The notes beneath the pieces are model-generated. The model ran no database searches. It worked only from the letters and a program-made list of their open reading frames with translations, and was not told where the DNA came from. A stretch of 64,000 nt of DNA from Arenicola marina. Lineage: Eukaryota > Annelida > Polychaeta > Arenicolidae. Numbering within the stretch: position 1 is the stretch's first letter; each line of letters begins with the position of its first letter. The position numbers and the translations under genes were made by a program. The stretch lies in NCBI GenBank assembly GCA_964019135.1, contig OZ025248.1, positions 15,445,574-15,509,573 on the forward strand. Reading direction: 5' to 3'. Of this stretch, positions 49,101-60,147 are shown in pieces.

Positions 49101-51528
49101 CCCCCCCCCCTCAAAAAGAAAAACACAAAAAAAAAACATCCCCCAAAGTCCCACACGCCACTCCCGCGCCCCAGGTGGCCACCCACTCACGACACGTACC
49201 TCCTGCAGCGTGGCGATCTGCGTGTCTCGCGTCTCGAGCAGCGCCTCGAGCTGGCCGACCCGGCGCTGGCCGTCCGCCAGGCGCCCCCGCAGCCGCTCCA
49301 GCTCGGCGTGGTCCTCCTCCAGGTGGGTCACCGCCAACCCTTTGCTCTTCAGCATCTCCAGCAGCTTCTTGATGCTCTCCTCGCGCGCCGACAGCGTCTG
49401 CTTCTGCGTGTCGATGCGCAGCTCCATCTCCTCCACCGTCTTCCGCAGCAGACGGATCTCCTTGCTCTGGGGGGTCAGGGGGTCACTGATTAAGTAGGAC
49501 GCACGGATCTCCTTGCTCTGGGGGGTGAGGGGGTCAGTGCTTAAGTAGGACGCTTGGGGGGTCAGGGGGTCACTGATTAAGGAGGACGCTTTGGGGGTCA
49601 GGGGGTCACTGGTTAAGTAGGACGCACGGATCTCCTTGCTCTGAGGGGTGAGGGGGTCAGTGCTTAAGTAGGACGCTTGGGGGGTCAGGGGGTCACTGCT
49701 TAAATAGGACGCTTGGGGGGTCAGGGGGTCACTGGTTAAGTAGGACGCGCGGATCTCTTTGCTCTGGGGGGTGAGGGGGTCACTGCTTAAGTAGGACGCT
49801 TGGGGGGTCAGGGGGTCACTGGTTAAGTAGGACACGCGGATCTCCTTGCTCTGGGGGGTGAGTGGGTCACTGATTAAGTAGGACGCTTGGGGGGTCAGGG
49901 GGTCACTGGTTAAGTAGGACGCGCGGATCTTCTTGCTCGGGGGGTGAGGGGGTAACTGATTAAGTAGGACGCCTAGGGGGTCAGGGGTTCACTGATTAAG
50001 TAGAACGCGCAGATAGGACGCGCGGATCTGCGCGTCCTACTTAATAGGAGGTGCGTTAATAGTAGGACGCACGGATCTCCTTGCTCTGGGGGGTCAGGGG
50101 TTTACTGATTAAGTAGGATGCCTGGGGGGTGAGGGGGTCACTGGTTAAGTAGAACGCCTGGGGGGTCAGGGGGTCACTGATTAAGTAGGACGCGCGGATC
50201 TCCTTGCTCTGGGGGGTCAGGGGTTCACTGATTAAGTAGGACGCACGGATCTCCTTGCTCTGGAGGGTGAGGGGGTCACTGACTAAGTAGGACGCTTGGG
50301 GGGTCAGGGGTTCACTGATTAAGTAGGACGCACGGATCTCCTTGCTCTGAGGGGTCTGGGGTTCACTGATTAAGTAGGAGGCCTGGGGGGTCAGGGGGTC
50401 ACTGATTAAGTAGGACGCGCGGATCTCCTTGCTCTGGGGGGTCAGAAGTTCACTGATTAAGTAGGACGCCTGGGGGGTCAGGGGGTCACTGATTAAGTAG
50501 GACGCGCGGATCTCTTGCTCTGGGGGGTCAGGGTGTCACTGATTAAGTAGGACGCACGGCTCTCCTTGCTCTGGGGGGTGAGGGGGTCACTGCTTAAGTA
50601 GGACGCTTGGGGGGGTCAGGGGGTCACTGGTTAAGTAGGACGCGCGGATCTCCTTGTTCTGGGGGTCAGGGGGTCACTGATTAAGTAGGACGCCTGGGGG
50701 GTGAGGGGGTCATAGGTTAAGTAGGACGCGCGGATGTCCTTGTTCTGGGGGTCAGGGGGTCACTGATTAAGTAGGACGCCTGGGGGGTCAGGGGTTCACT
50801 GATTAACACTGGTTGAGTAGGACGCGCGTATCTCCTTGTTCTGGGGGTCAGGGGGTCACTGATTAAGTACGACGCCTGGGGTGTGAGGGTTCGCTGATTA
50901 AGTAGGACGCGCGGATCTCCTTGTTCTGGGGGTCAGGGGGTCACTGATTAAGTAGGACGCCTGGGGTGTGAGGGGTTCACTGATTAAGTAGGACGCGCGG
51001 ATCTCCTTGCTCTGGGGGGTCAGGGGTTTTACAGTTATTAAAAATCAAGTGAAAAGATATCCATACTAACAACATAAAATCACATTTACAAATCATCCCT
51101 GTACACTGCATAAATACTTGTTGAGGCGGGCAGGGTGGTTGGTAAGTTCAAACCTCAGTAAGTTTAATCATCTGGCCAGACCTTGACAAAAGAAGTTAAC
51201 GAGGAACGACAGTAAAAGTATAAGGTATATCATAGGAAACGGGACACTATATGACTTCCCCATGAAAACAGAGTCTACTCATTATGGCCCTTTCCCCCTG
51301 GGTTATCCCTCTGTTATGGTAAACCTATCGTCTTCATGTGGCATGATATGGCCAGGTTACCTGTTTGTCCCGGTCCCGGCGCAGGGTTTCCGTGTCGCCA
51401 GGGGCGGTGGGGGTGCCTCCCCGGGGGGCGGGGCTGGACGGGGAGGGGCTGGGGGCGTGGTTGGGGCTGTGGCCATTCCGCCCATGCTGCAGTTCACCCT
51501 GCAGTTGGTGTATTGTCTCGTTTTGCCG
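43023..51528 (-). CDS. ERC: ELKS/ERC (CAST) family active-zone scaffold, partial
   Basis: Four minus-strand exons, all phase 0, match ELKS/ERC in order. Exons 1-2 here (51528-51361, 49466-49200) join to give DKQSKEIRLLRKTVEEMEL. Exons 43902-43759 and 43184-43023 join to give LQQQLKDLTQKRMKLLQ, as in the C-terminal third of vertebrate ERC1/2. ERC proteins are long coiled-coil scaffolds that bind RIM, liprin-alpha and Rab6 at presynaptic active zones and the cell cortex. The N-terminal exons, the central coiled coils (about 500 residues expected between the second and third exons) and the C-terminal end are not visible. The gap at 44409-44608 may hide the central part. A direct splice from 49200 to 43902 would also be in frame. 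Confidence 0.88.
43188..43400. repeat. G-rich array abutting an ERC acceptor
   Basis: Degenerate units GTGGGGGTGGCCGTGCG and relatives. On the transcribed strand these give CCACCCCCAC tracts and form the pyrimidine tract of the acceptor at 43185-43186. Confidence 0.85.
43759..43902 (-). CDS. ERC: ERC exon: AAISEKDAHIALLE coiled coil
   Basis: 48 codons, EAVSAAISEKDAHIALLEM, then NQKTENIEAVERLTKEK, IKLQQQLKDL. It is equivalent to EALLAAISEKDANIALLEL of vertebrate ERC. The acceptor tract is almost a pure C homopolymer (43914-43927 as G on plus). The donor is CTC|GTAAGT. Confidence 0.95.
43930..44405. other. Intronic sequence before the assembly gap
   Basis: AT-rich sequence with no exon-like frame on the ERC strand and no repeat that could be named. 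Confidence 0.4.
44409..44608. other. Assembly gap of exactly 200 N
   Basis: A round-number gap usually means an unknown length. The sequence right after it is a 38-bp unit (GGGGCTACTTCCCAGGGCAG) present twice, so a tandem array probably caused the gap. Confidence 0.98.
44940..45085. repeat. C-rich minisatellite
   Basis: Degenerate repeats with CACCCTCCACCTCTGCCCCT, about 30 bp each, in the ERC intron. Confidence 0.75.
45310..45450. repeat. 57-bp tandem duplication
   Basis: Two full copies and one partial copy of a unit with GGTACAGGCACGATGGTACA and GTGGAGTGGCGCGCGGGAAG. Confidence 0.85.
45840..46615. repeat. 16-bp array A
   Basis: About 48 copies of GGCAGCACGACTTGAC with variants CCCGAC and GGTAGC. 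Because 16 is not a multiple of three, all frames on the minus strand stay open for up to 300 codons; none is taken as a gene. Confidence 0.96.
46616..47305. repeat. 16-bp array B, related to array A
   Basis: About 43 copies of GAGAGGACGACTTGAC, alternating with GAGAAGACGACTTGAC. It shares the core ACGACTTGACG and period with array A and adjoins it. Confidence 0.96.
48640..48965. repeat. 17-bp minisatellite
   Basis: About 19 copies of CAGATGGCACCCATCCC with GGTACCCACTC variants toward the right end. Confidence 0.94.
49200..49466 (-). CDS. ERC: ERC exon: LRKTVEEME coiled coil
   Basis: 89 codons, phase 0-0: SKEIRLLRKTVEEMELRID, QKQTLSAREESIKKLLEML, KSKGLAVTHLEEDHAEL, ending DTQIATLQE. It is nearly identical to the family through KSKGL, then more divergent. 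The donor is GAG|GTACGT. Its acceptor (CCCCCCAG) and first codons are also the core of the tandem array that begins directly upstream. Confidence 0.95.
49480..51030. repeat. Array that includes copies of an ERC 3' splice site
   Basis: Mixed 51-bp and 36-bp units share GGGGTCACTGATTAAGTAGG. The longer unit also carries CGGATCTCCTTGCTCTGG, the reverse of the acceptor and first codons (CCAG|AGCAAGGAGATCCG) of the ERC exon at 49466. About 17 such longer units are present, several with small changes such as TTGTTCTGG. Confidence 0.95.
51361..51528 (-). CDS. ERC: ERC exon: start of coiled coil and Ser/Pro-rich insert
   Basis: 56 codons, RQNETIHQLQGELQHGRNG, then a Ser/Pro/Gly-rich stretch, then GDTETLRRDRDKQ. 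Acceptor TATTTTCCAG, donor CAG|GTAACC. It corresponds to the vertebrate segment ending just before KELFLLRKT. The insert is longer and less ordered than in vertebrates. Confidence 0.85.
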
Positions 51529-51596
51529 CTGGAAAATAGATATAAATAAGTCCTTGAGCACAAATCGAGTTCTCGACAATAGAGAATGCTGTGTAG

Positions 51597-51778
51597 GTGA
51601 TGGTATGGGTCAAAGCAGAGAGGAGACATGTCTGCGGGAGACATGCCATTGCATGGAATCGTTATCATGCACCAATAAAAACACTGGGATTCGAACCACG
51701 CACCGGCCGCTTGGGCTAGCGTAGCAGAGCCCACTCCGACTCTAGCCGAACGCGCTACCTACACGGCCACGTGGTGAC
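51597..51778 (-). mobile_element. tRNA-derived SINE, family 1, second copy
   Basis: A box GTAGGTAGCGCGTTCGGC, B box GTGCGTGGTTCGAATCCC and tail GACATGTCTCCTCTCTGC match the copy at 9268-9435. It lies in the ERC intron. Confidence 0.78.
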
Positions 51779-51835
51779 ATTCTATCCAGAAAGGGGGCAT
51801 GCCATTTTCTTCAGTCTTCTTTCAGTTCAGTTCGT

Positions 51836-51940
51836 GGTGCCACATTCATCAGCAATGAAAATGTGTATTCTGTGGAATTGTAGGCCACTTTGGCACACAC
51901 CAAGGCTAAATAAACTGGGCCTGTTTTAATAAGGCAATTA
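51836..51940 (-). mobile_element. SINE 3' part without head
   Basis: The minus strand reads CCCAGTTTATTTAGCCTTGG and CCAAAGTGGCCTACAATTCC. It aligns with the body and tail of the family 3 SINE at 35478-35672. No Pol III boxes remain. Confidence 0.65.
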
Positions 51941-52439
51941 TTATCGGACAGCAAACAAAAAGACCCCTGTGCTACAAACTTCACCCATTTGCACACCAAA
52001 TGGTACATCAATACCGTAATATTATTATGTGTGACACACATATAAATTGTGACTCCCGTCTGATAGCCGTCGGCAAGTAATGGGACTTGTGTGTTTTGCC
52101 GAGTGATCCGTCTGGCTGGAGTGATCCCCCTTGGGGTACCATGGCGGGGGGGGATCACCATACGGCCGGAGTGATACCCCCCCCCGTAACTGATGGCTCT
52201 CCTTTATTCCACTTGTATGGCGCCAAAATATATGGACCACATTTAATACGCTTAAAACGTTTCTGACTCTTCCTGCGTGATCTAATAGACTGCGCTTTAC
52301 ATTTAGTCCTCAGCCATCGCCCCCCCCCCACCATTCCCCGACCCCGCCTCATTTCTACTCCTTGCCTTATCTTCCCTACCTATACCCCCCCCCCCAACCT
52401 CCCATGGCCTCCCCTTACCCTCCCGTACTCTCTTCCCAG

Positions 52440-52640
52440 TCCCACCGCACTGGCCCCGTCTCACCCTCTCGGGCCCACCCTCCCGGGCTCACCCTCCCGG
52501 CCTCACCCTCCCGGGCCCACCCTGCCGGCCTCACCCTCCCGGCCTCACCCTCCCGATCTCACCCTCCCGGCCTCACCCTCCCGGGGCCCACCCTGCCCGC
52601 CTCACCCATTCCGACTGGCCCTCCCCATCCCGTTGTATCC
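52440..52640. repeat. 14-bp C-rich array
   Basis: About 14 copies of CACCCTCCCGGCCT and variants with GGGCCC. Confidence 0.88.
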
Positions 52641-52809
52641 TCCCCGCGTCTGGCTTTATCAGCATCGAACTAGTAATAGCTTAGCCTTCGACATCATCGC
52701 TTTCTTTATGGCCGACTGTCACGCGGTCGCCGTGGCTGGGGTGTGTGAGAGGCCCGGATGTTACACGCCGCTAGATACGGGTTCCGACTACAACATCGCG
52801 AAAATACCT

Positions 52810-53180
52810 TGACAGACCCCAATCCACGCTAACAGACCTTCACAGACCAAGGCAGACGTCGACAGACCCTGGCATACGTGACAGACCCTGGCATACCGTG
52901 ACAGACCCTGGCATACCGTGACAGACCTCGACAAACCTCGACAGACCCAAGACAGACGGTGACAAACCATGACAGATGCAGGCAGACCAAGACAGACCAT
53001 GCCAGACCCAGACAGACCCTACTAGACCTCGACAGACCCTGACAGATCACAGCAGATGCTGGCAGACACTGACATACCCCCATTTGACTTTGATAAACAC
53101 TTACAAACCCCCGTAGACCCTGCCAAAACCCCACAGGTCCCGACAAACCCCCACAGACCCCGACAGGCCCCGATAGCCTC
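52810..53180. repeat. GACAGACC degenerate array
   Basis: Many imperfect copies of GACAGACCCTGGCATACC, weakening to the right into CCCCGACAGGCCCCGA. Confidence 0.85.
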
Positions 53181-53199
53181 CAACAGACCCTACCATACC

Positions 53200-56100
53200 C
53201 TGCCATGCTCCCTGTATGCCGACGGCAGGCACGGGTGGCCCCGGGCAGGCCATGCCGGGCCCATGGCGCCCATTGACAACGGATGGAACGGGGAATTGCC
53301 CGCACAATGGCGGAGTGGGGACCATATCTATACCTGCCACGGAGCGGCTTCGTTGGCCTCCCTTGGAAGCATTCCATCAAATGGCCAGAATCCACCGCCT
53401 GCCTCTGGGCTACGGAGTGTCTAAATCCCTCAATGATAGGCCATACAGGGGCTACTAGAGGGGCCCATACACTGCCTTGCCTTACCCCACAGACTAGAGG
53501 CATCGTCAAAGGAAGTCCCCCGCGCTGACCCCCCCCCCGCGCCCTCGCTCCACCCCCAAGCCCCCATTCTTCAAGTCCCGTCAAAGAAAGACCCCTGTCT
53601 TCACAAGCTGTCATTGGTACTCAAACCCCGTTCAAACAAAGCTCTAGGCACGCCGCTACACCCCTGCCTCCTCATCCTTACCTAGTCTCCCGCTACCCCT
53701 CCCCCCCTCTCCTTACCTACTCTCCCACTACTTACACCCCCCCCCCCGCCCCCACCGCCCCGCCACTCCCGAGAATTCTTGTGGAGCACAGTTGCGACGA
53801 GTGTTACCATCTCGCATGTACGGCGGAAGTTAAGTCTTGTTACATCTGGCGACGGAATGTCCGCTCTCAGTGACTACTGACACGGCGATCCCAGCGCCAG
53901 TAACATATGATAACAGTTAATAATAGTGAGTGTTCCGCCTTACGATGCTCACAGTATGAAGTCGCGCCTGAGGAGAACCACACGCACAGTAACTTTAGAA
54001 TCTTTATCGGTATTAATCAGTGGTGGAAGGCTGGGCTGGAGATGTCAATGGGAAGAATAACTGCCCCCCCCCCCTTTCCCCAGCCTTGTCCTGCCCTGTA
54101 ACCTGGATTAGCCTGGACCGTCATGTAGACGGACAGATATTCATAGGGATAAAAAAGATGATTAGTTTATAAAGTGGGCGCCATGTAGACGGGAAGACAA
54201 TGGCAGGAACATAAGCCTGGAAGAGATTTTTTATAAATAACAAGGACCATCGATAAATCCGTCCACTCCATCGTTCATAAAAGGAACATCAAATGAAGGA
54301 TTCTCTTTTATAAATACATGTTTATGGAGACCTACAGCACAGCGCTGACACAACATTAACATAACGTTGGGACAACGTTGACATAACGTTCGTTCTTACA
54401 ACGATGCCAAAACGCAGGCAGGATTCTGACACAACGCTGAGACAACGATGACACAGCGATCCCAAGAGAGAATTAATCAATTTCCATCGACATAAATCTG
54501 ACAGATTGAAACTCGTGAAGATGACTTTTGTGATGGATCCCACAAGGAAACTGTAAATACATCACAAAAATAAAACGCTTCCGCGTATTTCCAGCGAAGA
54601 CCTCGCCGCGAAATGGAGATAGCTATCCACGAGTCGGCCCTTCAATGAGTCCCCGGCATCTGGCTCGGCTTGCCTCCACCCCCACCAGCCCCATAGTGGC
54701 GGACAAAACATAACAGCTGTCCATTTAGTCCCTACTTAGCATGTCTCATATTTCCCCATAAGGCTAAGTTTTCCAGCAGACTTTGGTGAGTGTCAAGAGC
54801 GTCACTTGTCACCGAGACAAGGGCTCCCCACACCAGGTCCTTCAAAGCGGAAAGGCTCGCCGCAATGGAATTAAGTTATCGCTCGCGATGTAATAAGGCT
54901 AGACATGGGGTAGGTGAGGGGGTAAGGGTGGGCGGCGCAGGGAGAGGGGCCGGGGGGCGGGGGGGGGGGGGGGGGTGGGGTGGGGGAGGGGAGAGGGAGG
55001 AGAAATAAAACCCGTGTATGGTACCATCGCCCAAAACTACCTTCAAATCCAATTTGATTTCCTGTGTTGAATGGTGCCGCCCCTAGGGGGAACCTTAAGT
55101 TAAAGGCGCCCTCTGCCGGGGTCCCGAGAGACCTGTGGAGAATGAGAATGAGATTCCTTCCGGTTTGTCTGCCCCTCTTCCGGTCCTGCAGCCATCACCT
55201 GCCACCCCCGCCCCCCCCCCCCCCCCCCCCCATACACATACCCTCTATGGCGATACGACACGCCGCACTGGTCGGAATGACAGACGCGAGGCGCGAATCA
55301 TAGAGGTCAAAGGTCAACTCGATGCCGCAATACTAATTTCACGCTAGGCACGAGGACGGCGGTAATATTCCAGCACACGTTGCTTCGCGTAGTTGGCTTC
55401 ACGGGAAACATGGCATGGCTTCTTGGCTTCATGGCAAACCGAGGGAAGAAAAAAGACGGTCGAGTACAGTAATAAAACAAAACGAAGGAAGGAAATTACT
55501 CTCTGGAAATTAGGATTTATCGTCGCGGGATTTAGTTTGGCGGCCCCGGTCGTGCTATCCGCCCCCCCACCCCCCGCCCCGGCGGCCGCCCCAGGAGGGG
55601 TGCAACTCTTACCCCTCGCGATTTAAAGGCCAGGAGAGAGACCAATGACGGCGTGTGGGTGCATGGGTCCTATAGCAGCCAGACACACCCGTCACAACAC
55701 AAACCCACATCAGACATACGTACGAGCGATGATGATTGCAGAGTGACCTAAACGACGGTTATATGTCGCAAAACGCGTGTCCACAAAACTGGCCACTGTG
55801 CACTACATGAGACATCTCTGAGGGTTGAATGCCAACGCGGGGCAGAAAGTAGGCCACCGTTATCTCTGGCTAATGTCGTCGCGTCATCACAGGGATGTTT
55901 GACGAGAACGCTGTGTTGTATATTAGGCACACCACGAACGTCACTCGCAAATGAATGGGTTGGTCGCCAAGGTTTTGACAACTCACAAATATGTGAATGC
56001 ACATAAGTCCAAAATGTGACCGTGAGCTAGCTGCGTGCCGAAACACGTGGCCAACCCCCCAGCAAAAAATACGTGTCAGCCAAAGCTGGAAACATTATCA

Positions 56101-56210
56101 CCGCACAAAAACGTGCGTTCCAAGCGGGCCAGAAAACTAGTCAATTACAACAACAGATCAAGTAGATGGCAGTATCGGTGTTCGGCGGTGGGAGGGCGGG
56201 GGGAGCACTG
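53200..56210. other. ERC intron, low-complexity and unassigned
   Basis: C- and G-homopolymer tracts (53525, 53735, 54958, 55208), a short AACGTTG repeat at 54350-54430 and otherwise unique sequence. No ERC N-terminal exon could be supported on the minus strand. Confidence 0.5.
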
Positions 56211-56215
56211 TAATT

Positions 56216-58115
56216 CAGCGGACAGACTTTTCAGCTGTATAAAGGGCAGACCCTATACACTGGCCTATCACCCTGTCTGTAGCCCCATCAGATGACAAAC
56301 CCTTCTGCTTTGCAGGGGGCAAACCCTACACACTGGCCCATCACCCTGTCTGTAGCCCCATCAGCTGACAAACCCTTCAGTTTTGCAGGGGGCAGGCCCT
56401 ATATACTGGCCCATCACCCTGTCTGTAGCCCCATCAGCTGACAAACCCTTCAGCTTTGCAGGGGGCAGACTCTATACAATGGCCCATCACCCCGTCTCTA
56501 GCCCCATCAGCTGACAAACCCTTCAGCTTTGCAGGGGGCAGACCCCATACACTGTCCCATCACCCCGTCTCTACCCCTATCAGCTGACAAACCCTTCAGC
56601 TTTGCAGGGGGCAGACCCTATACACTGGCCTATCACCCTGTCTGTAGCCCCATCAGCTGACAAACCCTTCCGTTTTGCAGGGGGCAGACCCTATACACTG
56701 GCCCATCACCCTGTCTGTAGCCCCATCAGCTGACAAACCCTTCAGCCTTGCAGGGGGCAGACCCTATACACTGGCCCATCACCCTGTCTGTAGCCCCACC
56801 AGCTGACAAACCCTTCAGCTTTGCAGGGGGCAGACCCTATACACTGGCCCATCACCGTGTCTGTAGCCCCATCAGCTGATAAACCCTTCAGCTTTGCAGG
56901 GGGCAGACCCTATACACTGGCCCATCACCCTGTCTGTAGCCCCACCAGCTGACAAACCCTTCAGCTTTGCAGGGGGCAGACCCTATACACTGGCCCATCA
57001 CCGTGTCTGTAGCCCCATCAGCTGATAAACCCTTCAGCTTTGCAGGGGACAGACCCTATACACTGGCCCATCACCCTGTCTGTAGCCCCACCAGCTGACA
57101 AACCCTTCAGCTTTGCAGGGAGCAGACCCTATACACTGACCCATCACCCTGTCTGTAGCCCCATCAGCTGACAAACCCTTCAGCTTTGCAGGGGGCAGAC
57201 CCTATACACTGGCCCATCAACCTGTCTGTAGCCCCATCAGCAGACAGACCGTCCAGCTTTGTAGGGGGCAGACCCTATACACTGGCCCATCACCCTGCCT
57301 GTAGCCCCATCAGCAGACAGGCCGTTCAGCTTTGTAGGGGGCAGACCCTATACACTGGCCCATCTCCCTGTCTGTAGCCCAATCAGCTGACAAACACTTC
57401 CGCTTTGCAGGGGACAGACCCTATACACTGGCCCATCACCCGTCTCTAGCCCCATCAGCTGACAAACCCTTCAGCTTTGCAGGGGGCAGACCCTATACAC
57501 TGGCCCATCACCGTGTCTGTAGCCCCATCAGCTGATAAACCCTTCAGCTTTGCAGGGGACAGACCCTATACACTGGCCCATCACCCTGTCTGTAGCCCCA
57601 CCAGCTGACAAACCCTTCAGCTTTGCAGGGGGCAGACCCTATACACTGACCCATCACCCTGTCTGTAGCCCCATCAGCTGACAAACCCTTCAGCTTTGTA
57701 GGGGGCAGACCCTATACACTGGCCCATCAACCTGTCTGTAGCCCCATCAGCAGACAGACCGTTCAGCTTTGTAGGGGGCAGACCCTATACACTGGCCCAT
57801 CACCCTGCCTGTAGCCCCATCAGCAGACAGACCGTTCAGCTTTGTAGGGGGCAGACCCTATACACTGGCCCATCTCCCTGTCTGTAGCCCAATCAGCTGA
57901 CAAACCCTTCCGCTTTGCAGGGGACAGACCCTATACACTGGCCCATCACCCGTCTCTAGCCCCATCAGCTGACAAACCCTTCAGCTTTGCAGGGGGCAGA
58001 CCCTATACACTGGCCCATCACCCGCCTCTAGCCCCATCAGCTGACAAACCTTTCAGCTTTGCAGGGGCAGATCCTATACACTGGCCCATCACCCTGTCTG
58101 TAGCCCCATCAGCCC
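56216..58115. repeat. 73-bp minisatellite, about 26 copies
   Basis: Units contain GACAAACCCTTCAGCTTTGC, GGGGGCAGACCCTATACACT and CATCACCCTGTCTGTAGCCC. A block of about seven units recurs some 510 bp later, as shown by the paired GTGTCTGTAGCC and GATAAACCC variants at 57000 and 57509. Confidence 0.96.
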
Positions 58116-58434
58116 TAATAGCCCTGTCAGTTGACAGACCACGTGTTTGCCTGGATGATAACGTAGACGTTGCTTCACTAGTACCCGTATGTACAACCCG
58201 TATGTCCCCGGACTCCTCGACAAACCGCAACAGAGACGCGACGAGACTTTTATAATGTTGTCCATATGAATCCGACAACGCGGCAACATTTTGCACTGGT
58301 GGTGTGGCTGTCAAGTTTTGCCTATAAACGTTAAAACGAAGCCCGTTTGTTGCAAGTCATCCCACAACTGTTCCCGTCGATCTAGACCAAAATATATCAA
58401 GACATATCTTGGTGATATGGTGGAGCTGGCCCGG

Positions 58435-59247
58435 TGTGTATAACCCTGGTCTGTGTAACCAGGCTAGGCATGGTTTGTATAACCAGGCTAGGCATTTTTT
58501 GTGTAACCAGGCTAGGCATGGTTTGTATAACCAGGCTAGGCATGATGTGTATAACCAGGCTGGGCGCGGTATGTATAACCAGGTTAGGCATGGTTTGTAT
58601 AACCAGGCAAGGCATGATGTGTATAACCAGGCTGGGCACGGTCTGTATAACCAGGCTAGGCATGGTCTGTGTAACCAGGCTAGGCATGGTCTGTATAACC
58701 AGGCTAGGCATAATGTATAACCGGAGTAGGCATGGTCTGTGTAACCAGGCTAGGCATGGTCTGTGTAACCAGGCTAGGCATGGTCTGTGTAACCAAGCTA
58801 GGTGTGGTGTGTATAACCAGGCTAGGCACGGTCTGTGTAACCAGGCTAGGCATGGTCTGTATAACCAGGCTAGGCATGGTCTGTGTAACCAGGCTAGGCA
58901 TGGTCTGTGTAACCAGGCTAGGCATGGTCTGTGTAACCAAGCTAGGTGTGGTGTGTATAACCAAGCTAGGCACGGTTTGGTAACCAAGCTAGGTGTGGTG
59001 TGCATAACCAGACTAGGCATGGTCTGTGTAACCAGGCTAGGCATGGTCTGTGTAACCAGGCTAGGCATGGTCTGTGTAACCAGGCTAGGCATGGTCTGTG
59101 TAACCAAGCTAGGTGTGGTGTGTATAACCAAGCTAGGCACGGTTTGGTAACCAAGCTAGGTGTGGTGTGCATAACCAGGCTAGGCATGGTCTGTGTAACC
59201 AGGCTAGGCATGGTCTGTATAACCAGGCTAGGCATGGTCTGCGTAAC
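58435..59247. repeat. 24-bp minisatellite
   Basis: About 34 copies of a 24-bp unit, AACCAGGCTAGGCATGGTCT plus GTGT or GTAT. A few shorter units (near 58715 and 58980) shift the phase. Confidence 0.96.
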
Positions 59248-59261
59248 GAATATAAATCACA

Positions 59262-59850
59262 GACGGGTTGGCTTATATACATCTAGGCAAGGTATGCATT
59301 TAGACAGGGGCTGGCTTATATACATCTAGGCAAGGTATACTTATAGACATCTATGCAATGTCTGCATATAGACATGGGCTGGCTTATAGACATCTAGGCA
59401 AGGTCTGCATATAGACAGGGGCTGGCTTATATACATCTAGGCAAGGTCTGCAAATAGACAGGGGCTGGCTTATGGACATCTAGGCAAGGACTGTATAATA
59501 TTAGACATGGGCTGGCTTATAGACATCTAGGCAAGGTCTGCATATAGACAGGGGCTGGCTTATAGACATCTAGGCAAGGACTGCATATAGACATGGACTG
59601 GCTCATAGACATCTAGGCAAGGTCTGCATATAGACATGGACTGGCTCATAGACATCTAGGCAAGGTCTGCACATAGACAGGGGCTGGCTTATAGACATCT
59701 AGGTAAGGGCTGCATCATATTAGACAGGGGTTGGCTTATAGAGATCTAGGCAAGGACTGCATCATATTAGACAGGGGTTGGCTTATCGACATCTAGGCAA
59801 GGTCTGCATATAGACAGGGGCTGGCTTATAGACATCTAGGCAAGGTAACC
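59262..59850. repeat. 43-bp minisatellite
   Basis: About 13 copies of a 43-bp unit with ACATCTAGGCAAGGTCTGCA and AGACAGGGGCTGGCTTATAG. It shares CTAGGCA(N)GGTCTG with the adjacent 24-bp array. Confidence 0.95.
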
Positions 59851-60147
59851 AGCAAGGCGGCAGGCTACGTGCACCATGCATAGCAGAAATATGCTCAGGT
59901 GTTCCATTATCTAGCCCATTCCAATGGCGCCATCTGGTGAAGGAATGGAACAAGGAAGCCGGACACATGGTGATTGAATAAAGGTACGAACGGGAGTGTG
60001 TGTGCGTGATAGGGAGGGAGGGGGGGGGAGTATAATGCATACAATAGGGACCACAGCCACTTGGAGAAGCACATTCCCGATGGTACTGCGTCCAGTAATA
60101 TCTCGGGCATTGTGGCGTTTAGCTTACACGCCACTATGCCAAGCCGT

